From Pseudeuparius sepicola (lineage: Eukaryota; Arthropoda; Insecta; Coleoptera; Anthribidae), in the NCBI GenBank assembly GCA_963920635.1, contig OY987298.1, forward strand, positions 84,639,454-84,703,453: 64,000 nucleotides of DNA. Direction: 5' to 3'. The notes below the pieces were generated by a model that was not told where the DNA came from, did no database searches, and was given only the letters and a program-made list of their open reading frames with translations. The position numbers and the translations under genes are program-made. Each line of letters starts with the position of its first letter. The first letter of the stretch is position 1. Positions 1 to 10,697 of the stretch are shown in pieces.

Positions 1-117
1 AAAAGAAAATTCCTATGCGACTTAAATTGAGTTCTACCACCCGATTCCGCCTTCAAAATTTTTCTAAAAAATTTCTAAGTGCCTGGCCAGCGCACTTTTT
101 CAATTTTCAAAAATGTT

Positions 118-244
118 GACATGCTCCGAAAAAAAAATCCTATGCGAAGTAAATTGAGTACTACAACACGATTCCGCCCTCAAAATTTTTCTAAAAAATT
201 TCTGAGTGCCTGGCCAGCCCACTTTTTCAATTATCAAAAATTTT
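118..244 (+). repeat. Type B monomer (exemplar, 127 bp)
   Basis: Type B is marked by a long A run after CTCCG (9 here, 10 in many copies, 11 in a few), GCGAAGTAAA, GAGTACTACAACACG, GCCCTCAAAA, CTGAGTGCC, CAGCCCAC and an ATTATCAAAAATTTT tail. Lengths are 127, 128 or 129 bp depending on the A run and an extra A in CTAAAAAAATTT. A common variant has TTTATCTAAA in place of TTTTTCTAAA (for example near 10,895). Another, B*, has CTCTAAATTT and GCTGATTGCC (for example 9550-9676). B follows A and precedes C in the standard trimer. Confidence 0.95.
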
Positions 245-372
245 GACATGCTCCGAAAAGAAAATTCCTATGCGACTTAAATTGAGTTCTACAACACGAT
301 TCCGCATTCCAATTTTTTCTAAAAAATTTCTGATTACATGGCCAGCGCACTTTTTCAATTTTCAAAAATGTT
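245..372 (+). repeat. Type C monomer, long form (exemplar, 128 bp)
   Basis: Type C begins GACATGCTCCGAAAAGAAAA and carries TTCTACAACACG, GCATTCCAATT and CTGATTACATGG. It opens each C-A-X unit. Variants seen in many places are an all-T tract (AATTTTTTTTAAAAAA, for example in 3812-3939), ACGGTTCC (for example 5853-5980), TACATCACG with a one-base-shorter tract (127 bp, for example 6236-6362), and GATTACGC in place of GATTCCGC (for example near 11,391 and 16,616). These variants are useful lineage markers because each tracks with particular duplicated blocks. Confidence 0.95.
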
Positions 373-500
373 GAAATCCTCCGAAAAGAAAATTCCTATG
401 CGACTTAAATTGAGTTCTACCACCCGATTCCGCCTTCAAAATTTTTCTAAAAAATTTCTAAGTGCCTGGCCAGCGCACTTTTTCAATTTTCGAAAATGTT
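373..500 (+). repeat. Type A monomer (exemplar, 128 bp)
   Basis: Type A is the only class that begins GAAATCCTCC instead of GACATGCTCC. Other marks are GCGACTTAAA, TTCTACCACCCG, GCCTTCAAAA and CTAAGTGCCTGG. It follows C in nearly every higher-order unit. Subtypes differ near the 3' end: CAGCGCAC with a TCAAAA tail, usually before B; CAGCGCAC with a TCGAAAA tail, usually before D or E; and CAGTGCAC, usually before B. A marked variant, A', reads GAAAATAAAATT instead of GAAAAGAAAATT and occurs, for example, at 9422, 26701 and 53294. The choice of monomer start is arbitrary. Confidence 0.95.
460..480. other. Complete dyad around CTGGCCAG in an A monomer (exemplar)
   Basis: AAGTGC at 460-465 pairs with GCACTT at 475-480. 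Between them is the perfect 8-bp palindrome CTGGCCAG (466-473) plus one unpaired base (474). Most A monomers keep this, including those with T instead of C at the unpaired position (CAGTGCAC). D monomers keep the GTGC/GCAC arm pair, for example 589-605. It could be a protein-binding dyad or extrude as a small cruciform; no binding protein is shown. Confidence 0.6.
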
Positions 501-627
501 GACATGCTCCGAAAAAAAAATCCTATGCGACGTAAATTGAGTTCTACAACACGATTCCGCCATCCAAATTTTTCTAAAAAATTTCTGAGTGCCTGGCCAG
601 CGCACTTTTTCAATTTTCGAAAATGTT
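501..627 (+). repeat. Type D monomer (exemplar, 127 bp)
   Basis: Type D has a 9 A run, GCGACGTAAA, TTCTACAACACG, GCCATCCAAA, CTGAGTGCC, CAGCGCAC and a TTTTCGAAAATGTT tail. G+C counted by hand is 48/127. It takes the third position of the trimer in place of B, alone or doubled; the copy at 628-754 follows this one directly. D can follow D, so short runs with a 127-bp period interrupt the 382-bp pattern. Confidence 0.95.
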
Positions 628-754
628 GACATGCTCCGAAAAAAAAATCCTATGCGACGTAAATTGAGTTCTACAACACGATTCCGCCATCCAAATTTTT
701 CTAAAAAATTTCTGAGTGCCTGGCCAGCGCACTTTTTCAATTTTCGAAAATGTT

Positions 755-880
755 GACATGCTCCGAAAAGAAAATTCCTATGCGACTTAAATTGAGTTCT
801 ACAACACGATTCCGCATTCCAATTTTTTCTAAAAAATTTCTGATTATGGCCAGCGCACTTTTTCAATTTTCAAAAATGTT
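755..880 (+). repeat. Type C' monomer, short form (exemplar, 126 bp)
   Basis: C' equals type C except for a two-base loss that turns GATTACATGG into GATTATGG, giving 126 bp. Many copies also carry GACATTCTCC instead of GACATGCTCC at the start, for example at 1518, 1900 and 3430. The two-base loss changes reading frame, so longer spurious open frames appear where C' occurs. C' is typical of the most homogeneous C'-A-B runs with an exact 382-bp period. Confidence 0.94.
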
Positions 881-1517
881 GAAATCCTCCGAAAAGAAAA
901 TTCCTATGCGACTTAAATTGAGTTCTACCACCCGATTCCGCCTTCAAAATTTTTCTAAAAAATTTCTAAGTGCCTGGCCAGCGCACTTTTTCAATTTTCG
1001 AAAATGTTGACATGCTCCGAAAAAAAAATCCTATGCGACGTAAATTGAGTTCTACAACACGATTCCGCCATCCAAATTTTTCTAAAAAATTTCTGAGTGC
1101 CTGGCCAGCGCACTTTTTCAATTTTCGAAAATGTTGACATGCTCCGAAAAGAAAATTCCTATGCGACTTAAATTGAGTTCTACAACACGATTCCGCATTC
1201 CAATTTTTTCTAAAAAATTTCTGATTATGGCCAGCGCACTTTTTCAATTTTCAAAAATGTTGAAATCCTCCGAAAAGAAAATTCCTATGCGACTTAAATT
1301 GAGTTCTACCACCCGATTCCGCCTTCAAAATTTTTCTAAAAAATTTCTAAGTGCCTGGCCAGTGCACTTTTTCAATTTTCAAAAATGTTGACATGCTCCG
1401 AAAAAAAAAATCCTATGCGAAGTAAATTGAGTACTACAACACGATTCCGCCCTCAAAATTTTTCTAAAAAATTTCTGAGTGCCTGGCCAGCCCACTTTTT
1501 CAATTATCAAAAATTTT

Positions 1518-1899
1518 GACATTCTCCGAAAAGAAAATTCCTATGCGACTTAAATTGAGTTCTACAACACGATTCCGCATTCCAATTTTTTCTAAAAAAT
1601 TTCTGATTATGGCCAGCGCACTTTTTCAATTTTCAAAAATGTTGAAATCCTCCGAAAAGAAAATTCCTATGCGACTTAAATTGAGTTCTACCACCCGATT
1701 CCGCCTTCAAAATTTTTCTAAAAAATTTCTAAGTGCCTGGCCAGTGCACTTTTTCAATTTTCAAAAATGTTGACATGCTCCGAAAAAAAAAATCCTATGC
1801 GAAGTAAATTGAGTACTACAACACGATTCCGCCCTCAAAATTTTTCTAAAAAATTTCTGAGTGCCTGGCCAGCCCACTTTTTCAATTATCAAAAATTTT
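1518..1899 (+). repeat. Higher-order repeat unit C'-A-B (exemplar, 382 bp)
   Basis: The unit is C' 1518-1643, A 1644-1771, B 1772-1899. The next unit, 1900-2281, has the same order and length. This trimer or a close variant (383 bp with the long C, C-A-D, C-A-E, C-A-D-D) accounts for almost all of the window. Monomer classes differ more from one another than equivalent monomers in different trimers do, which defines a higher-order repeat as in primate alpha satellite. That the trimer, not the monomer, is now the main unit of turnover is an inference from this pattern. Confidence 0.93.
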
Positions 1900-4800
1900 G
1901 ACATTCTCCGAAAAGAAAATTCCTATGCGACTTAAATTGAGTTCTACAACACGATTCCGCATTCCAATTTTTTCTAAAAAATTTCTGATTATGGCCAGCG
2001 CACTTTTTCAATTTTCAAAAATGTTGAAATCCTCCGAAAAGAAAATTCCTATGCGACTTAAATTGAGTTCTACCACCCGATTCCGCCTTCAAAATTTTTC
2101 TAAAAAATTTCTAAGTGCCTGGCCAGTGCACTTTTTCAATTTTCAAAAATGTTGACATGCTCCGAAAAAAAAAATCCTATGCGAAGTAAATTGAGTACTA
2201 CAACACGATTCCGCCCTCAAAATTTTTCTAAAAAATTTCTGAGTGCCTGGCCAGCCCACTTTTTCAATTATCAAAAATTTTGACATGCTCCGAAAAGAAA
2301 ATTCCTATGCGACTTAAATTGAGTTCTACAACACGATTCCGCATTCCAATTTTTTTTTAAAAATTTCTGATTACATGGCCAGCGCACTTTTTCAATTTTC
2401 AAAAATGTTGAAATCCTCCGAAAAGAAAATTCCTATGCGACTTAAATTGAGTTCTACCACCCGATTCCGCCTTCAAAATTTTTCTAAAAAATTTCTAAGT
2501 GCCTGGCCAGCGCACTTTTTCAATTTTCAAAAATGTTGACATGCTCCGAAAAAAAAATCCTATGCGAAGTAAATTGAGTACTACAACACGATTCCGCCCT
2601 CAAAATTTTTCTAAAAAATTTCTGAGTGCCTGGCCAGCCCACTTTTTCAATTATCAAAAATTTTGACATGCTCCGAAAAGAAAATTCCTATGCGACTTAA
2701 ATTGAGTTCTACAACACGATTCCGCATTCCAATTTTTTCTAAAAAATTTCTGATTACATGGCCAGCGCACTTTTTCAATTTTCAAAAATGTTGAAATCCT
2801 CCGAAAAGAAAATTCCTATGCGACTTAAATTGAGTTCTACCACCCGATTCCGCCTTCAAAATTTTTCTAAAAAATTTCTAAGTGCCTGGCCAGCGCACTT
2901 TTTCAATTTTCGAAAATGTTGACATGCTCCGAAAAAAAAATCCTATGCGACGTAAATTGAGTTCTACAACACGATTCCGCCATCCAAATTTTTCTAAAAA
3001 ATTTCTGAGTGCCTGGCCAGCGCACTTTTTCAATTTTCGAAAATGTTGACATGCTCCGAAAAGAAAATTCCTATGCGACTTAAATTGAGTTCTACAACAC
3101 GATTCCGCATTCCAATTTTTTCTAAAAAATTTCTGATTATGGCCAACGCACTTTTTCAATTTTCAAAAATGTTGAAATCCTCCGAAAAGAAAATTCCTAT
3201 GCGACTTAAATTGAGTTCTACCACCCGATTCCGCCTTCAAAATTTTTCTAAAAAATTTCTAAGTGCCTGGCCAGTGCACTTTTTCAATTTTCAAAAATGT
3301 TGACATGCTCCGAAAAAAAAAATCCTATGCGAAGTAAATTGAGTACTACAACACGATTCCGCCCTCAAAATTTTTCTAAAAAATTTCTGAGTGCCTGGCC
3401 AGCCCACTTTTTCAATTATCAAAAATTTTGACATTCTCCGAAAAGAAAATTCCTATGCGACTTAAATTGAGTTCTACAACACGATTCCGCATTCCAATTT
3501 TTTCTAAAAAATTTCTGATTATGGCCAGCGCACTTTTTCAATTTTCAAAAATGTTGAAATCCTCCGAAAAGAAAATTCCTATGCGACTTAAATTGAGTTC
3601 TACCACCCGATTCCGCCTTCAAAATTTTTCTAAAAAATTTCTAAGTGCCTGGCCAGTGCACTTTTTCAATTTTCAAAAATGTTGACATGCTCCGAAAAAA
3701 AAAATCCTATGCGAAGTAAATTGAGTACTACAACACGATTCCGCCCTCAAAATTTTTCTAAAAAATTTCTGAGTGCCTGGCCAGCCCACTTTTTCAATTA
3801 TCAAAAATTTTGACATGCTCCGAAAAGAAAATTCCTATGCGACTTAAATTGAGTTCTACAACACGATTCCGCATTCCAATTTTTTTTAAAAAATTTCTGA
3901 TTACATGGCCAGCGCACTTTTTCAATTTTCAAAAATGTTGAAATCCTCCGAAAAGAAAATTCCTATGCGACTTAAATTGAGTTCTACCACCCGATTCCGC
4001 CTTCAAAATTTTTCTAAAAAATTTCTAAGTGCCTGGCCAGCGCACTTTTTCAATTTTCAAAAATGTTGACATGCTCCGAAAAAAAAATCCTATGCGAAGT
4101 AAATTGAGTACTACAACACGATTCCGCCCTCAAAATTTTTCTAAAAAATTTCTGAGTGCCTGGCCAGCCCACTTTTTCAATTATCAAAAATTTTGACATG
4201 CTCCGAAAAGAAAATTCCTATGCGACTTAAATTGAGTTCTACAACACGATTCCGCATTCCAATTTTTTCTAAAAAATTTCTGATTACATGGCCAGCGCAC
4301 TTTTTCAATTTTCAAAAATGTTGAAATCCTCCGAAAAGAAAATTCCTATGCGACTTAAATTGAGTTCTACCACCCGATTCCGCCTTCAAAATTTTTCTAA
4401 AAAATTTCTAAGTGCCTGGCCAGCGCACTTTTTCAATTTTCGAAAATGTTGACATGCTCCGAAAAAAAAATCCTATGCGACGTAAATTGAGTTCTACAAC
4501 ACGATTCCGCCATCCAAATTTTTCTAAAAAATTTCTGAGTGCCTGGCCAGCGCACTTTTTCAATTTTCGAAAATGTTGACATGCTCCGAAAAAAAAATCC
4601 TATGCGACGTAAATTGAGTTCTACAACACGATTCCGCCATCCAAATTTTTCTAAAAAATTTCTGAGTGCCTGGCCAGCGCACTTTTTCAATTTTCGAAAA
4701 TGTTGACATGCTTCGAAAAGAAAATTCCTATGCGACTTAAATTGAGTTCTACAACACGATTCCGCATTCCAATTTTTTCTAAAAAATTTCTGATTATGGC

Positions 4801-6490
4801 CAGCGCACTTTTTCAATTTTCAAAAATGTTGAAATCCTCCGAAAAGAAAATTCCTATGCGACTTAAATTGAGTTCTACCACCCGATTCCGCCTTCAAAAT
4901 TTTTCTAAAAAATTTCTAAGTGCCTGGCCAGTGCACTTTTTCAATTTTCAAAAATGTTGACATGCTCCGAAAAAAAAAATCCTATGCGAAGTAAATTGAG
5001 TACTACAACACGATTCCGCCCTCAAAATTTTTCTAAAAAATTTCTGAGTGCCTGGCCAGCCCACTTTTTCAATTATCAAAAATTTTGACATGCTCCGAAA
5101 AGAAAATTCCTATGCGACTTAAATTGAGTTCTACAACACGATTCCGCATTCCAATTTTTTTTAAAAAATTTCTGATTACATGGCCAGCGCACTTTTTCAA
5201 TTTTCAAAAATGTTGAAATCCTCCGAAAAGAAAATTCCTATGCGACTTAAATTGAGTTCTACCACCCGATTCCGCCTTCAAAATTTTTCTAAAAAATTTC
5301 TAAGTGCCTGGCCAGCGCACTTTTTCAATTTTCAAAAATGTTGACATGCTCCGAAAAAAAAACCCTATGCGAAGTAAATTGAGTTCTACAACACGATTCC
5401 GCCATCCAAATTTTTCTAAAAAATTTCTAAGTGCCTGGCCAGCCCACTTTTTCAATTATCAAAAATTTTGACATGCTCCGAAAAGAAAATTCCTATGCGA
5501 CTTAAATTGAGTTCTACAACACGATTCCGCATTCCAATTTTTTCTAAAAAATTTCTGATTATGGCCAGCGCACTTTTTCAATTTTCAAAAATGTTGAAAT
5601 CCTCCGAAAAGAAAATTCCTATGCGACTTAAATTGAGTTCTACCACCCGATTCCGCCTTCAAAATTTTTCTAAAAAATTTCTAAGTGCCTGGCCAGTGCA
5701 CTTTTTCAATTTTCAAAAATGTTGACATGCTCCGAAAAAAAAAATCCTATGCGAAGTAAATTGAGTACTACAACACGATTCCGCCCTCAAAATTTTTCTA
5801 AAAAAATTTCTGAGTGCCTGGCCAGCCCACTTTTTCAATTATCAAAAATTTTGACATGCTCCGAAAAGAAAATTCCTATGCGACTTAAATTGAGTTCTAC
5901 AACACGGTTCCGCATTCCAATTTTTTTTAAAAAATTTCTGATTACATGGCCAGCGCACTTTTTCAATTTTCAAAAATGTTGAAATCCTCCGAAAAGAAAA
6001 TTCCTATGCGACTTAAATTGAGTTCTACCACCCGATTCCGCCTTCAAAATTTTTCTAAAAAATTTCTAAGTGCCTGGCCAGCGCACTTTTTCAATTTTCA
6101 AAAATGTTGACATGCTCCGAAAAAAAAATCCTATGCGAAGTAAATTGAGTACTACAACACGATTCCGCCCTCAAAATTTTTCTAAAAAATTTCTGAGTGC
6201 CTGGCCAGCCCACTTTTTCAATTATCAAAAATTTTGACATGCTCCGAAAAGAAAATTCCTATGCGACTTAAATTGAGTTCTACATCACGATTCCGCATTC
6301 CATTTTTTTCTAAAAATTTCTGATTACATGGCCAGCGCACTTTTTCAATTTTCAAAAATGTTGAAATCCTCCGAAAAGAAAATTCCTATGCGACTTAAAT
6401 TGAGTTCTACCACCCGATTCCGCCTTCAAAATTTTTCTAAAAAATTTCTAAGTGCCTGGCCAGCGCACTTTTTCAATTTTCGAAAATGTT

Positions 6491-6617
6491 GACATGCTCC
6501 GAAAAAAAAATCCTATGCGACGTAAATTGAGTTCTACAACACGATTCCGCCATCCAAATTTTTCTAAAAAATTTCTAAGTGCCTGGCCAGCCCACTTTTT
6601 CAATTATCAAAAATTTT
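6491..6617 (+). repeat. Type E monomer: D head with B-like tail (exemplar, 127 bp)
   Basis: The first two thirds match type D (GCGACG, GCCATCC). The last third reads CTAAGTGCC, CAGCCCAC and ATTATCAAAAATTTT, as in B apart from CTAAG. This looks like a recombinant whose switch lies in or near the A/T tract. It recurs many times, for example 10,060-10,186 and 11,208-11,334, so it is now an established class. A related hybrid at 5343-5469 also has the B mark GCGAAG at its head. Confidence 0.9.
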
Positions 6618-9600
6618 GACATGCTCCGAAAAGAAAATTCCTATGCGACTTAAATTGAGTTCTACAACACGATTCCGCATTCCAATTTTTTCTAAAAAAT
6701 TTCTGATTATGGCCAGCGCACTTTTTCAATTTTCAAAAATGTTGAAATCCTCCGAAAAGAAAATTCCTATGCGACTTAAATTGAGTTCTACCACCCGATT
6801 CCGCCTTCAAAATTTTTCTAAAAAATTTCTAAGTGCCTGGCCAGTGCACTTTTTCAATTTTCAAAAATGTTGACATGCTCCGAAAAAAAAAATCCTATGC
6901 GAAGTAAATTGAGTACTACAACACGATTCCGCCCTCAAAATTTTTCTAAAAAATTTCTGAGTGCCTGGCCAGCCCACTTTTTCAATTATCAAAAATTTTG
7001 ACATTCTCCGAAAAGAAAATTCCTATGCGACTTAAATTGAGTTCTACAACACGATTCCGCATTCCAATTTTTTCTAAAAAATTTCTGATTATGGCCAGCG
7101 CACTTTTTCAATTTTCAAAAATGTTGAAATCCTCCGAAAAGAAAATTCCTATGCGACTTAAATTGAGTTCTACCACCCGATTCCGCCTTCAAAATTTTTC
7201 TAAAAAATTTCTAAGTGCCTGGCCAGTGCACTTTTTCAATTTTCAAAAATGTTGACATGCTCCGAAAAAAAAAATCCTATGCGAAGTAAATTGAGTACTA
7301 CAACACGATTCCGCCCTCAAAATTTTTCTAAAAAATTTCTGAGTGCCTGGCCAGCCCACTTTTTCAATTATCAAAAATTTTGACATGCTCCGAAAAGAAA
7401 ATTCCTATGCGACTTAAATTGAGTTCTACAACACGATTCCGCATTCCAATTTTTTTTTAAAAATTTCTGATTACATGGCCAGCGCACTTTTTCAATTTTC
7501 AAAAATGTTGAAATCCTCCGAAAAGAAAATTCCTATGCGACTTAAATTGAGTTCTACCACCCGATTCCGCCTTCAAAATTTTTCTAAAAAATTTCTAAGT
7601 GCCTGGCCAGCGCACTTTTTCAATTTTCAAAAATGTTGACATGCTCCGAAAAAAAAATCCTATGCGAAGTAAATTGAGTACTACAACATGATTCCGCCCT
7701 CAAAATTTTTCTAAAAAATTTCTGAGTGCCTGGCCAGCCCACTTTTTCAATTATCAAAAATTTTGACATGCTCCGAAAAGAAAATTCCTATGCGACTTAA
7801 ATTGAGTTCTACAACACGATTCCGCATTCCAATTTTTTCTAAAAAATTTCTGATTACATGGCCAGCGCACTTTTTCAATTTTCAAAAATGTTGAAATCCT
7901 CCGAAAAGAAAATTCCTATGCGACTTAAATTGAGTTCTACCACCCGATTCCGCCTTCAAAATTTTTCTAAAAAATTTCTAAGTGCCTGGCCAGCGCACTT
8001 TTTCAATTTTCGAAAATGTTGACATGCTCCGAAAAAAAAATCCTATGCGACGTAAATTGAGTTCTACAACACGATTCCGCCATCCAAATTTTTCTAAAAA
8101 ATTTCTGAGTGCCTGGCCAGCGCACTTTTTCAATTTTCGAAAATGTTGACATGCTCCGAAAAGAAAATTCCTATGCGACTTAAATTGAGTTCTACAACAC
8201 GATTCCGCATTCCAATTTTTTCTAAAAAATTTCTGATTATGGCCAGCGCACTTTTTCAATTTTCAAAAATGTTGAAATCCTCCGAAAAGAAAATTCCTAT
8301 GCGACTTAAATTGAGTTCTACCACCCGATTCCGCCTTCAAAATTTTTCTAAAAAATTTCTAAGTGCCTGGCCAGTGCACTTTTTCAATTTTCAAAAATGT
8401 TGACATGCTCCGAAAAAAAAAATCCTATGCGAAGTAAATTGAGTACTACAACACGATTCCGCCCTCAAAATTTTTCTAAAAAATTTCTGAGTGCCTGGCC
8501 AGCCCACTTTTTCAATTATCAAAAATTTTGACATTCTCCGAAAAGAAAATTCCTATGCGACTTAAATTGAGTTCTACAACACGATTCCGCATTCCAATTT
8601 TTTCTAAAAAATTTCTGATTATGGCCAGCGCACTTTTTCAATTTTCAAAAATGTTGAAATCCTCCGAAAAGAAAATTCCTATGCGACTTAAATTGAGTTC
8701 TACCACCCGATTCCGCCTTCAAAATTTTTCTAAAAAATTTCTAAGTGCCTGGCCAGTGCACTTTTTCAATTTTCAAAAATGTTGACATGCTCCGAAAAAA
8801 AAAATCCTATGCGAAGTAAATTGAGTACTACAACACGATTCCGCCCTCAAAATTTTTCTAAAAAATTTCTGAGTGCCTGGCCAGCCCACTTTTTCAATTA
8901 TCAAAAATTTTGACATGCTCCGAAAAGAAAATTCCTATGCGACTTAAATTGAGTTCTACAACACGATTCCGCATTCCAATTTTTTTTAAAAAATTTCTGA
9001 TTACATGGCCAGCGCACTTTTTCAATTTTCAAAAATGTTGAAATCCTCCGAAAAGAAAATTCCTATGCGACTTAAATTGAGTTCTACCACCCGATTCCGC
9101 CTTCAAAATTTTTCTAAAAAATTTCTAAGTGCCTGGCCAGCGCACTTTTTCAATTTTCGAAAATGTTGACATGCTCCGAAAAAAAAATCCTATGCGACGT
9201 AAATTGAGTTCTACAACACGATTCCGCCATCCAAATTTTTCTAAAAAATTTCTGAGTGCCTGGCCAGCGCACTTTTTCAATTTTCGAAAATGTTGACATG
9301 CTCCGAAAAAAAAATCCTATGCGACGTAAATTGAGTTCTACAACACGATTCCGCCATCCAAATTTTTCTAAAAAATTTCTGAGTGCCTGGCCAGCGCACT
9401 TTTTCAATTTTCAAAAATGTTGAAATCCTCCGAAAATAAAATTCCTATGCGACTTAAATTGAGTTCTACCACCCGATTCCGCCTTCAAAATTTTTCTAAA
9501 AAATTTCTAAGTGCCTTGCCAGCGCACTTTTTCAATTTTCAAAAATGTTGACATGCTCCGAAAAAAAAATCCTATGCGAAGTAAATTGAGTACTACAACA

Positions 9601-10697
9601 CGATTCCGCCCTCTAAATTTTTCTAAAAATTTGCTGATTGCCTGGCCAGCCCACTTTTTCAATTATCAAAAATTTTGACATGCTCCGAAAAGAAAATTCC
9701 TATGCGACTTAAATTGAGTTCTACAACACGATTCCGCATTCCAATTTTTTCTAAAAAATTTCTGATTACATGGCCAGCGCACTTTTTCAATTTTCAAAAA
9801 TGTTGAAATCCTCCGAAAAGAAAATTCCTATGCGACTTAAATTGAGTTCTACCACCCGATTCCGCCTTCAAAATTTTTCTAAAAAATTTCTAAGTGCCTG
9901 GCCAGCGCACTTTTTCAATTTTCGAAAATGTTGACATGCTCCGAAAAAAAAATCCTATGCGACGTAAATTGAGTTCTACAACACGATTCCGCCATCCAAA
10001 TTTTTCTAAAAAATTTCTGAGTGCCTGGCCAGCGCACTTTTTCAATTTTCGAAAATGTTGACATGCTCCGAAAAAAAAATCCTATGCGACGTAAATTGAG
10101 TTCTACAACACGATTCCGCCATCCAAATTTTTCTAAAAAATTTCTAAGTGCCTGGCCAGCCCACTTTTTCAATTATCAAAAATTTTGACATGCTCCGAAA
10201 AGAAAATTCCTATGCGACTTAAATTGAGTTCTACAACACGATTCCGCATTCCAATTTTTTCTAAAAAATTTCTGATTATGGCCAGCGCACTTTTTCAATT
10301 TTCAAAAATGTTGAAATCCTCCGAAAAGAAAATTCCTATGCGACTTAAATTGAGTTCTACCACCCGATTCCGCCTTCAAAATTTTTCTAAAAAATTTCTA
10401 AGTGCCTGGCCAGTGCACTTTTTCAATTTTCAAAAATGTTGACATGCTCCGAAAAAAAAAATCCTATGCGAAGTAAATTGAGTACTACAACACGATTCCG
10501 CCCTCAAAATTTTTCTAAAAAAATTTCTGAGTGCCTGGCCAGCCCACTTTTTCAATTATCAAAAATTTTGACATGCTCCGAAAAGAAAATTCCTATGCGA
10601 CTTAAATTGAGTTCTACAACACGGTTCCGCATTCCAATTTTTTTTAAAAAATTTCTGATTACATGGCCAGCGCACTTTTTCAATTTTCAAAAATGTT
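6618..10697. repeat. Segment largely copied from 1.5-4.1 kb at an offset of 5100 bp
   Basis: The order is C'AB at 6618 and 7000, CAB 7382-7764, CAD 7765-8147, C'AB at 8148 and 8530, CADD* 8912-9421, A'B* 9422-9676, CADE 9677-10,186, C'AB 10,187-10,569, then C(ACGG) to 10,697. Positions 1518 to about 4.06 kb correspond to 6618 to about 9.16 kb. After that the match continues only if one 383-bp trimer is skipped: the CADD at 4195 aligns with 8912. Single-base differences exist between copies, such as GGCCAACG near 3144 versus GGCCAGCG near 8244, so the copies are not identical. Confidence 0.88.

Larger units (their letters stand above)
1..6617. repeat. Left segment: mixed C-A-B, C-A-D and C-A-D-D units
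   Basis: The order read from the sequence is: partial A and B to 244; CADD 245-754; C'AD 755-1135; C'AB at 1136, 1518 and 1900; CAB 2282-2664; CAD 2665-3047; C'AB at 3048 and 3430; CAB 3812-4194; CADD 4195-4704; C'AB 4705-5086; CA plus hybrid 5087-5469; C'AB with a 129-bp B 5470-5852; C(ACGG)AB 5853-6235; C(ATCACG)AE 6236-6617. Positions 881-1899 recur at 2793-3811 (offset 1912). Nothing other than satellite is present. Confidence 0.9.

Noticed and set aside
410..440. CENP-B box (TTCG....A..CGGG)
   Set aside because: The A monomer ACCCGATTCCGCC gives the CGGG and A positions on the reverse strand, but the TTCG half reads GAAG. It is only a half match, so no canonical box is claimed.
556..584. 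Rho-independent terminators or promoters in the A/T tracts and dyads
   Set aside because: The motifs repeat with every monomer and have no adjacent genes. T-rich stretches following the CTGGCCAG dyad look terminator-like but are part of the satellite consensus, and the arrangement looks eukaryotic.
501..754. Transposon-derived or mobile element unit
   Set aside because: No terminal inverted repeats at monomer edges, no target-site duplications, and no transposase or reverse transcriptase coding potential; copies are strictly head-to-tail.
483..866. A 127-codon open frame on the minus strand and similar 83-140 codon frames throughout both strands
   Set aside because: They are translations of the satellite. 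They recur with the repeat, overlap each other on opposite strands, start and stop at the same repeat landmarks, show no recognisable domain, and are set by indels in C versus C' and by A-run length.
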